A DNA stretch of 64,000 nt from positions 124,001 through 188,000 of the forward strand of contig NZ_JAJALI010000001.1 of assembly GCF_020523795.1 (NCBI RefSeq), given 5' to 3'. Positions 8,627 to 16,412 of the stretch are shown piece by piece. Origin of the DNA: Ancylobacter sp. Lp-2. GTDB taxonomy: Bacteria; Pseudomonadota; Alphaproteobacteria; Rhizobiales; Xanthobacteraceae. Made by a program: the position numbers and the translations under genes. How positions within the stretch are numbered: position 1 is the first letter of the stretch; each line of letters opens with the position of its first letter. The notes below the pieces were generated by a model. It made no database searches. It was not told the origin of the DNA and saw only the letters and a list, made by a program, of their open reading frames with translations.

Positions 8627-10819
8627 ATGACCAGAGACGCGGTGTTTCTACATGTTACCGACTCGCATCTCGACGGCGGCATTCAGGTCATCAAGCGCGA
8701 TGATCACAAGGAAAAAATCCAAGGCATCGATCACGCGACCAGAGATCATCTCTTGAAATCGACATTTGAGCGGGTTGCAGAGATCCTAGCCGCAAGGGGC
8801 ATCTCTCTGGCTGGCGTTATCTTTTCCGGAGATGCAACCGACAAGTCGAAGCTGGAAGGCCACATCCACCTGTACGAGCTGATACTTAGCTCTTTCGGCC
8901 GATTTGGGGTCTCTACCAAGAATATCGTAGCCGTCCCAGGCAATCACGACGTCGTGCGTGGCTCCAAACCTAGCTCTCGGGAACGCTATGAACGCTTCAA
9001 CAAAGCGTGGCGCGAGACCGGATGCATTACGCCCTGGCTCGACGGGCTTGATACGAGTTTTGCGCTCTCCGCCAAACACTCTCTCGCATCGTCGGACGGC
9101 GATTGGCTGATTGCTCCGATCAACAGCAGCAACTGGTCTCAAATTCGGCTCGACCTCACCGACAAATCGCTGGCGGCAGTTTGGGACAAACTTCACGAGA
9201 TTCCTGAGTTGGATGCTCTAGGGCAAGCAGCCGTGAGAGAAGGCCTCGACGGCTTGTTGCACGCCGACATGGCGCGTGTGTCGGAGGAGCAGCTTGAGTA
9301 CGTCCGCAAACTCATCGCGACTTCGAACGTCCCAACGCATGGGCACCAGCTCAGAATCGTGGTCCTACATCACCATCTGCGCTCTCCCGGCTTACGGGAA
9401 GAGGTCAAGCCTTTCGCCGATCTCACTAACCTCACGCTGCTGCGGACTTTCATTCGGCAGCAGCGGATCGACGTCGTTATTCATGGCCACAAACACGAAT
9501 CCACCGTTGCTTACGATTACATAGACAACGATGCAGGCGATGATCCTCATAGGACGCTGGTGATATCGGGCGGTAGCCTGATTGGAGAAGATGGCGGCTA
9601 CCCCGTGCGCCTGCTCACATTCAAGGGAATGCCATCCACGCCGGAGGTTACAGTCGAGGAATTTGGTATCCCGCGAGGCGGTACTACGACCGAGATCCGG
9701 CAGGAAAAAACGCGGCGCCTTTGGCAAGTTGAGGAGAAATTGCCCGGTGGGCCCGTCGTTCTTCAAGGTGCCGACATCGATGTGCTGTACGATCGCGCTA
9801 TTAAAGTCGTTGCCGATGGGCATGGAGGCGGCCCGCTCATAGTGCACCTCGATGCTGAAGACGCTCCCCACGGAAATCTTCCACTCCCTCGCCGTTATGA
9901 GGTTCCGGGAATTGAGGATGAAGCACGCCGCCAAAAGTGGCTGGAGGACCTAGTTCGCTGGTGGCAGGAACCTCATTCCAAGCTTGCAGTACGTCTTCCT
10001 CAGGCACACGGCGCAAGGATGCGGCGCTACGGTGGCAAGCTTGATCAGGTGGACCGCATCAAGCGGCTTCTGCAAACGAAAAACACAACGCGAGCAATAG
10101 CTATTTTGCTAGACCCGTTTGTCGATTTTGAGAAAGACACCACAAAAGAGGAATTTGCGTCGTTCTGTCTCGTGCAGTTTACACGGCGCCAATCCGCTTC
10201 GATCGGTCCGCAACTCAAGGGTGAGGCGGCGAAGCCCAAACTCGACTGCATCGCCTATTACCGAGCCCAGGAATTCCGGCAGTGGTGGCCGATCAACATG
10301 GCAGAGCTTCGCCTCGTGCAACGTCAGATCAGCGAGGGGATAGGCGCCCTGCCTGGCCGGATAACGACTATTGCTGCCGACGCTCGGTTCATTTCTACCG
10401 CCCCGATGCAGGCGATCGTGCCCATTATTGACCGATGGTCCGACCACGCTCCGGAAACCCTGCACATCCTAGCCAATGCCCTGTTGAGCGATGGCGCCCT
10501 CACCGCCAGGCAGGAGGAGGTCGTCGAGGAATGGCTGCTCTCGCTAGATAATCAGCTCTCGGCGACCACGGCATGGAACCCCGATGGCATGCCCGTAGCC
10601 CTAGAGGGGCTGGAGACCTTGCGCAGTTATCTCATGAGCTCCGAGCCAGCGACGGATGACAGCAAGGCCATATGCGATCTGCTCGCAAGGCAGATCACAA
10701 CCAACCGAACTTGGACACGGTCACCGCGGGAACAGACCGATTTCGCCAATTGGGCACCCGCGACGAAAGCTAATCTCGCCGAGATGCGTCAGCTTTCCAC
10801 AAGGAGAACATCGAAATGA
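8627..10819 (+). CDS. Calcineurin-like metallophosphoesterase fused to a thymidylate-synthase-like domain
   Basis: 730 residues. The N-terminal ~330 residues have all metallophosphoesterase motifs: TDSH (Asp12, His14), GD (68-69), GNHD (105-108), HHH (248-250) and GHKH (287-290). From ~385 to ~600 the sequence follows thymidylate synthase landmark by landmark: DVLYDRAIKVV start, YGGKLDQVDRI (468-478), TTRAIAILLDP (487-497, cf. SRRxxVSxWxP), ASFCLVQF (511-518, cf. PCHxxxQF), YRAQEFRQWWPINMAEL (545-561, cf. RSxDxxxGxPxN) and TTIAADARF (580-588, cf. GDAHxY). The position of the TS catalytic Cys is Ser512, with a Cys at 514; the conserved HxY is changed to RFI, while Arg546 and Asn557 are kept. 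So it probably binds a pyrimidine nucleotide without making dTMP. The remaining C-terminal ~130 residues are helical and unassigned. The TS similarity is my own motif alignment and needs a profile search. Confidence 0.75.
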   Translation: MTRDAVFLHVTDSHLDGGIQVIKRDDHKEKIQGIDHATRDHLLKSTFERVAEILAARGISLAGVIFSGDATDKSKLEGHIHLYELILSSFGRFGVSTKNIVAVPGNHDVVRGSKPSSRERYERFNKAWRETGCITPWLDGLDTSFALSAKHSLASSDGDWLIAPINSSNWSQIRLDLTDKSLAAVWDKLHEIPELDALGQAAVREGLDGLLHADMARVSEEQLEYVRKLIATSNVPTHGHQLRIVVLHHHLRSPGLREEVKPFADLTNLTLLRTFIRQQRIDVVIHGHKHESTVAYDYIDNDAGDDPHRTLVISGGSLIGEDGGYPVRLLTFKGMPSTPEVTVEEFGIPRGGTTTEIRQEKTRRLWQVEEKLPGGPVVLQGADIDVLYDRAIKVVADGHGGGPLIVHLDAEDAPHGNLPLPRRYEVPGIEDEARRQKWLEDLVRWWQEPHSKLAVRLPQAHGARMRRYGGKLDQVDRIKRLLQTKNTTRAIAILLDPFVDFEKDTTKEEFASFCLVQFTRRQSASIGPQLKGEAAKPKLDCIAYYRAQEFRQWWPINMAELRLVQRQISEGIGALPGRITTIAADARFISTAPMQAIVPIIDRWSDHAPETLHILANALLSDGALTARQEEVVEEWLLSLDNQLSATTAWNPDGMPVALEGLETLRSYLMSSEPATDDSKAICDLLARQITTNRTWTRSPREQTDFANWAPATKANLAEMRQLSTRRTSK

Positions 10820-10839
10820 TGGCAAATTACCGCCATCAT
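10816..10839. terminator. Inverted repeat between convergent genes (possible bidirectional terminator)
   Basis: ATGATGGC (10816-10823) and GCCATCAT (10832-10839) form perfect 8-bp arms around an 8-base loop, spanning the ends of the convergent TS-fusion and Nmad2-like genes. There is no clear T-run on either side, so it may act as a structure that blocks read-through rather than a canonical Rho-independent terminator. Confidence 0.4.
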
Positions 10840-11426
10840 CTCCAATCAGTGGGCTCCGCAATGTAGCCGCGGCCCGGATCGGCAAAAAGCCACGCCGTGA
10901 AATGCTCAAGGCCGACGGCTGAGAAATTATTGCGGTGTCCTGGACCCCGTTTGATGAAGCCTTTGAACTCGTCGGGAATGAGCCGAGCGTGCTTGCCGTA
11001 GTACGCGAAACTCCGTCCGAGTAAGACGCGCTGTGTCCTGCTGGTATCCCGATTCAGATTGGCCGGATCCGGGCGACCATCCTCTCTGCTATGAAAAGAG
11101 TCGGCTTGAAAAAAGCCCCCGCCCGGCAGCGAGTGGTAGATATTGTCGCCATGCCGTTGAGCCATGCTCCCGTGCATTACCGCTCGCTTCCGATGGAAGC
11201 GCTGATCACTCCAGTACGCGTCGAAGTCGATGATCTCATCGACACGCATCCAATAGATCAGATGCTGGCTCATTTTATTATGTGCCGTCCCTGTACCTAT
11301 CACGTGGTCTCCGACCGCCGCGGTCGCGCGGATCATCGGCTTACACGCCGCCAATGAACACCATCCATGAAACGGGTTCGGCGCAAATCCCACGTCATGC
11401 TCGATCACATAGGAGTGCAGCCTCAT
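10836..11426 (-). CDS. Nmad2-like protein (nucleotide modification associated domain 2)
   Basis: 196 residues from the ATG at 11426, which overlaps the upstream stop as TGATG; a GTG at 11432 is the alternative. The protein reads MRLHSYVIEHDVGFAPNPF, then GWCSLAACKPMIRATAAVGD, then VIGTGTAHN and YWMRVDEIIDFDAYWSDQRF. This is the pattern I know for the Nmad2 family (SYVvryD-GFAPNPF-GyCTLAtCKPkIR-GDWivGtGs), a domain defined by its association with genes for modified DNA bases. It has no known chemistry. Its presence beside TS-like, MazG-like and UDG-like genes strengthens the case for a base- or nucleotide-modification-related locus. It ends convergently with the TS fusion. Confidence 0.8.
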   Translation of the reverse strand: MRLHSYVIEHDVGFAPNPFHGWCSLAACKPMIRATAAVGDHVIGTGTAHNKMSQHLIYWMRVDEIIDFDAYWSDQRFHRKRAVMHGSMAQRHGDNIYHSLPGGGFFQADSFHSREDGRPDPANLNRDTSRTQRVLLGRSFAYYGKHARLIPDEFKGFIKRGPGHRNNFSAVGLEHFTAWLFADPGRGYIAEPTDWR

Positions 11427-11905
11427 CAGCACTTATTCCGCTTCGTCTTAGGGGCAACTCGCGGCTCGCCCGCTGGCGTGTCCCAAGTCGATTCTTCGTC
11501 CGACAGGACAGCCGCTAGCTTCTTTGAATCCCAAACGACAGCGCCAGAGCCAATCTTCCCAAGAATGCTCGGGAGCGTCCTTTCTTCAGCCCCCTTCGGC
11601 CAAACTCCGACCGCGCGCCCACCACTTCCGACTGCGCTGCCAACCGCACCTTCCAACTGAGGGTCATCGGCACATTCCGGGGTCAAGACCACGATAAGGG
11701 TGACATCGTCCTCCTCGTCATTGACCTCGGTGTCGTTGTCGCCTGCGTCTGACCTTTGGTGCTCTTCATCCTCCTGATCGTCGGCACCATCGCCCGGCGC
11801 GGGTTTATCCTCATCAACCTGGACGCAGCCCGCTTCAGCCAGCAACTGATCGAGCTCGTTCTCGTCGACGCCGACCTCGCCCTTCTTGAACACGCGAACC
11901 TTCAT
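11426..11905 (-). CDS. Hypothetical acidic protein coupled to the Nmad2-like gene
   Basis: 159 residues from the ATG at 11905 (a GTG lies directly upstream); CAGGGG lies 9 bases before the start. The first ~25 residues form a small module (MKVRVFKKGEVGVDENELDQ), followed by a ~40-residue acidic, low-complexity linker (residues ~33-68, rich in Asp and Glu). The C-terminal ~90 residues look like a Rossmann-type unit: VTLIVVLTPECADDPQL, AVGSGGRAVGVWP, SILGKIGSGAVVWD. The pattern of alternating strands and a 'VVLTPEC' loop is reminiscent of nucleotide-processing or TIR/STALD-like folds, but I cannot assign a family. The stop-start overlap with the Nmad2-like gene indicates co-translation. Confidence 0.6.
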   Translation of the reverse strand: MKVRVFKKGEVGVDENELDQLLAEAGCVQVDEDKPAPGDGADDQEDEEHQRSDAGDNDTEVNDEEDDVTLIVVLTPECADDPQLEGAVGSAVGSGGRAVGVWPKGAEERTLPSILGKIGSGAVVWDSKKLAAVLSDEESTWDTPAGEPRVAPKTKRNKC

Positions 11906-12329
11906 CACGGCAGCCCCTGTTCATTATATGTTCGTCCAATCTTTCGCCGAGTCTTGTTCAGTAGTCAAACCGGGATGCTTCGTAGGACTAGGTGGCTTTG
12001 GTGTTTCCCAGGACGAGATTGAACGCGATAATGCGCCCAGTAGCGACTAGATGCCGGACCGAAGGCAGGCCTCACAGCCGCCAATTAGACCAACCAGACC
12101 CAGTCAAGCTGCTACCTCACACTAGATGGAACACCTAGAAGCGGGCACTCCGGGCGTCAGCTCCGACTGCCCGATGTTTGGCGCCGCTGCCCAGCCTCGA
12201 AGTAAACTGCCGAAAAACAGGATTTTCAGACGCGACACTGAGGATCGCCCGACATCGGCTTCCTGACCTGGCATTAAAACACTGCCGATTTTTAGAGCTG
12301 CCGAAGGTGCCTTCAACGGCATATGTACC
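11906..12329. other. Intergenic stretch without recognised gene
   Basis: About 424 bp upstream of the Nmad2 operon. It should hold that operon's promoter, but no clear -35/-10 pair or operator was identified. Minus-strand frames here (for example 12122-12376) have no recognisable content. Confidence 0.4.
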
Positions 12330-12518
12330 TTAGAGCAGTTTTTCCCATTGTCGCGTACCATGCACGACACGGACAATCTCGGCCCCCTCGTCGGTTTCGC
12401 GGTACAGAATGAGGTAGTTGCCGATGGAGGAGCATCTCAGTTCGGGCCGAACCTCGGGCTTGGCGACGCCGATACCCGGCATCTCCCCAATCCGCTGGCA
12501 ACGGCGGTGACCCCACGG
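12330..12518 (-). pseudogene. C-terminal remnant of a RelE/ParE-family toxin
   Basis: On the minus strand, the frame ending at the TAA of 12330-12332 reads RIGEMPGIGVAKPEVRPELR followed by SSIGNYLILYRETDEGAEI and VRVVHGTRQWEKLL. This is the typical last ~60 residues of ParE-type toxins (GNYLIFYR ... VVRVLHGARD). Going upstream, the frame meets a stop just past 12518, so the N-terminal third and any start are missing. No antitoxin partner is visible nearby. The break coincides with the inverted repeat at 12513-12541, suggesting a rearrangement at that point. Confidence 0.65.
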
Positions 12519-12541
12519 TAGGCAAATTTACTACCGTGGGT
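12513..12541. repeat. Perfect 10-bp inverted repeat with 9-base loop
   Basis: CCCACGGTAG (12513-12522) and CTACCGTGGG (12532-12541) are exact inverted copies around GCAAATTTA. No T-run follows. It sits at the broken end of the RelE/ParE remnant, so it could be an operator, a hairpin, or a trace of the event that removed the rest of the toxin module. Confidence 0.6.
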
Positions 12542-12839
12542 AAGGGTAGATTTCCCATGCCATGTTCGACGAACACAGGCAGCGACAGGTAACCAAAAAC
12601 ATCGCGCCTTCGTTTTCGTATGGCCGATCAAACCGACAAAGTTTTTCGTGCGTCACTCTCAGGGTGGCAGGTTCGCCACGAGTTGCCATGAAGGCCGTCA
12701 CCGAAAACACCTGTTTTTCGGTATGGTCGCACCGAGGCGCTGGATCGCTGATGAAATTCATCGCTGCGGGGGCTGACCGACCGCTTTCTGGTGTCTGGTT
12801 GTCCTAATCGGATCCCGTGTGACGTGCACTTAACGGCGG
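12542..12839. other. Non-coding stretch between toxin remnant and truncated ATPase
   Basis: About 300 bp. Short frames exist on both strands (12562-12807 plus, 12531-12761 minus) but neither has a credible protein composition or a recognisable domain. Confidence 0.35.
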
Positions 12840-14622
12840 CTAGGCGGCCGCATCCTTAGGCTTGGGCTTCAGGTTTAAATTGACCTTCGCGCAGCCGCAG
12901 CGGGCTGCTTCCTTGGTCTTGCCGGTATGCACGACGTATATCAGGTCGCCGCAGGCATGGCACTCAAACTCGCGCTCCAACTGTTTGAAGGCGGCAATCA
13001 CCGGCGCAAAATCCTGTCGCTGGAGGTTGGCCCATTCGTTGAAATGGACGGCTGGGTTGATTTCCCATTGCTCGCTTTGCGATTGGGTCACGGCAGCGGT
13101 GAAGTCCGTATGACAGCCGTTGATCTCCTCAACGCGGGCTTTGTCGCCCCAGCTTTGCGCGGTCGTTTTTGCCTTCTTGTAGAGTTCGTTCATCGCGCCG
13201 ATAGCGGCGGGCAACAGGTCGCCCAGCTCGTACTTGCCATCGCTGCGATACTCGACGCGACCGCCTAGGCGCGCGCACCACTCCGCCGCGGCATATTCGA
13301 GGTAATGCCGTAGCTGACCGGCGGCGGCGCGTATCTCGTTGTTGGCAACCAATTGATCGACCTCCGCCCATACGTCGATTTGCTTCCATTCCTGTGGACC
13401 GTGATCGACATGCCATTTGCGGAAGGTAATTGCACTCTTGCCCGCAACAAGCTTGCTGCTCTTCATGTGATTCAACCACACCGGGTCGTGGGTGGTGAGC
13501 ACAAACTGGGTTTTCGGAAACTTGGTCCTGAGTAGGGTACAGACTTCGCGCCGGTGCCCGGCATCGACAGACATCAACACGTCGTCCAGCACGGCGAAAG
13601 TGAACTGGTCGCCAAGCAGGTGCTTCATCAAGGCGAGGTATAGGCACAGGCCCATGCCGTCCTGATGTCCTTCGCTGTGATAGGCACCAGGCGGAAAAAA
13701 GCCCTTGCCGTAGAAATCAACTTCGAAGCCGAGCTTGCCGAGCGAGGGCGTTAATTGCGCCTCAAACTTGCTTTCGTCGTCAGCGTTGATGTCGCGGTAG
13801 TAGCCGCGGAACTCCGTCTCCACCTCATTGTAGATTGCCTCGAGCGCTTTATCAGTAGCCGTGCCATACAACGCGTGTACTTTGGCGGCGGCGTCGGTTT
13901 TAGCCTTCCCCGACGCATATTTTGTCATCGCATGACGCCACGATTCCAAGCGTTCCTGCCCCACGGTCAGGAAATCGCGTGCTGCGTCGCGGTCGGTCGG
14001 CTCGGGCAATGCCTCGACGCTCGCGGAAAGCATGGCGATATGTTCAAGCGCCGGTTGGACGTCCGCCCAGTCGGTGTCGAGCGCCGCGATCGCGTCATCC
14101 AGCGGCAGGAAATTGCGCAGCGCTTCGGCACGACGATCAGCTTCGTTTGCCACCACCGCGAACGGCTCAAATGCGAGCGGGGTAGGCAGGTCGCGGGCAT
14201 AGACAGCTAACTGCCGCAAAATCGGTCGCAACCCTTCCAAAGCGACGGCGACGGGCGCAATCAACTCCTCGACTCGTTTGCGTTCGGCCGCGGCCGCTTT
14301 CAATTGCTCGCGTTGGGCCTCGACCACGGCGCGAAACTCGGCGGGTTCCCACTCGGTTTCGCAGACGGGGCAATGTTCTTCATCGAAAAGAGCAAGGGCA
14401 GTGGCAAGCATCCCATCGCGGGTCAGGTCGGCAAGTTTGGCCTCGTTCTCTTTTAGCGCAGTGAGCGTATCAACCACGCCCGACCATACCGCTTCGGTTT
14501 CTGGCGTTTTAATCGCTTCAAGCGAGGCAAGCCCATTGGCAATGTCGGTCTTGGCCTGGACCTTGGGAACCTTAGACGCGGGTAGGCCACTCTGCGTTTC
14601 CAGCCCGTCACGAATAGATGTG
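12840..14622 (-). pseudogene. 5'-truncated SMC/Rad50-like ATPase with zinc-hook motif
   Basis: About 594 residues remain in frame up to the stop at 12840. A coiled-coil-type region contains EEHCPVCETEWEP, a CxxC zinc-hook-like motif. LLGDQFTFAVLDDVLMSVDAG supplies Walker B and D-loop and QFVLTTHDPVWLNHM the H-switch of ABC/SMC ATPases. The C-terminus has helical segments and a CHAC ... CGC zinc-ribbon-like end. The N-terminal Walker A part is missing: upstream of about 14622 the same frame runs through an IS3-family remnant in a wrong frame, so the apparent long ORF start at 14891 is an artefact. The intact family probably belongs to overcoming-classification or RloC-type defence ATPases. Function here is likely lost. 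Confidence 0.7.
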
Positions 14623-15014
14623 GTCGCCGCTGCGAGTAGCTCTTCTCTTCGATCGCCAAGGTCACGAACGCTCTTCGCGATCCGGGCTTCAGAAGTTTTT
14701 TCCGAGCGCCTCGCGCAGCGTCGCGACGTCCAGCATCGATTCCGCCAAAAGCTTCTTGAGCTTGCGGTTCTCGTCTTCCAATGCCTTAAGCCGACGCGCG
14801 TCGGATACCTCCATGCCGCCATAGCGACTGCGCCAGTTGTAGAAGGTGGCGTCGCTGATCCCGTGCTTGCGGCAGATATCCGCCACCGCAATCCCAGCCT
14901 GATGCCCCTTCAGCACCGCGATGATCTGCTCTTCGCTGAACCGGCTCTTTTTCATCTCCGTCTCCTTCCGACGGAGTCCAATTCAAACCGAGGGCGCTTC
15001 AGGGGGCAACGTCA
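14622..15014 (-). mobile_element. Remnant of an IS3-family insertion sequence (left end, orfA and start of orfB)
   Basis: The element reads on the minus strand. Its left end is near 15014, where the sequence begins TGACGTTGCCCCCTGAAG, resembling IS407-group termini. A complete orfA follows (14955-14689). After the A-rich slippage site GGAAAAAACTTCTGA, the -1 frame continues as KKLLKPGSRR and EEKSYSQRR, which is how orfB begins in related elements (EKGYSQRRACALVG). It then switches abruptly to the ATPase sequence near 14622. Most of orfB and the right end are gone, so a deletion joined the IS to the ATPase gene. Confidence 0.7.
14689..14955 (-). CDS. IS3-family transposase OrfA (helix-turn-helix protein)
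   Basis: 88 residues: MKKSRFSEEQIIAVLKGHQA, then ADICRKHGISDATFYNWRSR, a leucine-rich coiled coil (ARRLKALEDENRKLKKLL), ending TLREALGKNF. This is the full usual length of OrfA in the IS407/ISRso-like group of IS3 elements. OrfA binds the IS ends through its HTH; alone it cannot transpose. The orfB catalytic part is deleted, so the element is inactive unless complemented. Confidence 0.9.
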   Translation of the reverse strand: MKKSRFSEEQIIAVLKGHQAGIAVADICRKHGISDATFYNWRSRYGGMEVSDARRLKALEDENRKLKKLLAESMLDVATLREALGKNF

Positions 15015-15326
15015 CTGCCTGCGCAAATGAGGCAGGATGGCCCGGTTCACCCGCCGGGTACCGAGCACGTTGACGTCGTAAAGCTCGGCACGCCCTTTGA
15101 GGAGGAGAACAAGCGGCTGATCGCCGTCGGTCGAACCAGACTGCAGACCTACTTAATTGGACTAGGCGCTGCAGACTGGGAGTGAGCCTAGTCAACGGCA
15201 ACCGCCTTCAACCTTTCAACTCTCCACCAGCCATAGGCAGCTGCCTCCGATTAGACGGCGCTACTGGGAAGCGAAGTTAACCGTGGGCTGGCGCCCATCC
15301 CGACCAGACAGCAACTCCGGGAACGT
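15015..15326. other. Degraded intergenic sequence between IS remnant and AT-rich gene
   Basis: About 310 bp. On the plus strand a short frame reads EHVDVVKLGTPFEEENKRLI and ends near 15185; it looks protein-derived but I recognise no family. The 3' part abuts the stop of the AT-rich membrane-protein gene. Nothing else can be supported. Confidence 0.3.
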
Positions 15327-16358
15327 TCAGCTTCGCGTGACCACACCAGTTTGGCCTATACCGCCCATCTCCATCATTCGAGCAAAGAAAATAAGGAAAA
15401 AAATGGATATCAATGGAAGATACATCCTCGTTTCATTTATAATTCCAAATATAATAATATTTAAAATAATAACAAGATACAATACAATCGAACAATTTAT
15501 GTAAAAATTTTTAGTTTTTGACATAATAAAAATCAAATACAATATAGATAATAACACCATTAATGTATGAAATATACTTGGTGATACGAAATTATGAAAA
15601 AATAAAATCTTAATATTTGATAATATATGGATATGATTTCCAATTACCAAATTTATATTATCCATTCCACCAAATGGTCGCTCTATGAAAAGAAAATCTC
15701 GAGAAAATTTCGTGTAAAAAATTCCTACTATCATCAATATAATTGATGATGGTATTTTTAATAAAATATAGTTTTTGAATTTTTTCCTTTCTTTCTCATT
15801 ACCAAATAATACCCCCGACAACACCACAATCACGTAAAAAATAGGAATAAGTAGAGCTATCTCTCTATTCAAGATCGCAATTAAATATATTAAAAGAAGC
15901 CATTCCTTTTCTTTTGAAAATAAAATAACATAGGACACTAATGTAAATACGATAATATCAACAATATCCCACGTATAAAGCCAATAATCTTGCAATACAA
16001 TGAAAATGTAAGACCACATGCATGCCGCAAAAAGCGCAGGCGGACGCGGAATTCCCTGAAGTCTAAGCAGCAGATAGAAAACAAAATTCTGCACCAGTAG
16101 CCCTGCAGCCGTGAAGGCAAGTAGACTCTGCTTGTAAGTCGGAAGCACCCAATCGATAGTAAGGACGAGATAAGGCCCGAGCAAACGGTTCTGAAATGCA
16201 CGCCAATGCGGACGCCCCTCGGTAACCCCGTACGCAGCATCCACGAGATCCTTCCAATCACCGTGCATCATATATAGCGCACGAAAGGTCAATCCCGACA
16301 GGATGAAAATGGCAAAAATGTAGATAAATTCCACTCTACTGAAAAAAATCGTCCGCAT
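15327..16358 (-). CDS. AT-rich polytopic membrane protein, possibly GT-C-type glycosyltransferase
   Basis: 343 residues from the ATG at 16358, chosen because AAGGA lies 8 bases upstream; a TTG at 16388 gives a longer version. About 9-10 hydrophobic segments span the protein. Between TM1 and TM2 there is a loop with HGDWKDLVDAAYGV and RPHWRAFQNRLLGP, and the C-terminal end has INETRMYLPLI before the last TM. A short first loop with an acidic residue and many TM helices fits GT-C enzymes that use polyprenyl-phosphate sugars. The gene is strikingly AT-rich, especially 15400-15990, against a GC-rich background, so it was probably acquired recently. It lies 54 bp after the DprE2-like gene and may use that operon's lipid-linked pentose. 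Confidence 0.55.
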   Translation of the reverse strand: MRTIFFSRVEFIYIFAIFILSGLTFRALYMMHGDWKDLVDAAYGVTEGRPHWRAFQNRLLGPYLVLTIDWVLPTYKQSLLAFTAAGLLVQNFVFYLLLRLQGIPRPPALFAACMWSYIFIVLQDYWLYTWDIVDIIVFTLVSYVILFSKEKEWLLLIYLIAILNREIALLIPIFYVIVVLSGVLFGNEKERKKFKNYILLKIPSSIILMIVGIFYTKFSRDFLFIERPFGGMDNINLVIGNHIHILSNIKILFFHNFVSPSIFHTLMVLLSILYLIFIMSKTKNFYINCSIVLYLVIILNIIIFGIINETRMYLPLISIFFLIFFARMMEMGGIGQTGVVTRS

Positions 16359-16412
16359 TCCCGCCATCCTTTGACAGTAACTATTCAAATAATTCTATGT
16401 CGTCGAGAGATT

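Noticed and set aside
12122..12376. Short minus-strand frame upstream of and overlapping the toxin remnant
   Set aside because: It uses a different frame from the ParE-like sequence, has no ribosome site and no recognisable domain.
14680..14710. Expression of the ATPase remnant by the IS3 programmed -1 frameshift at the A-rich site
   Set aside because: The ATPase frame is +1 relative to orfA, not -1; the -1 frame continues into the orfB fragment instead.
14622..14891. N-terminal extension of the SMC-like ATPase up to an apparent start at 14891
   Set aside because: This stretch is IS3-family sequence read in a wrong frame; the true orfA occupies the same DNA at 14689-14955.
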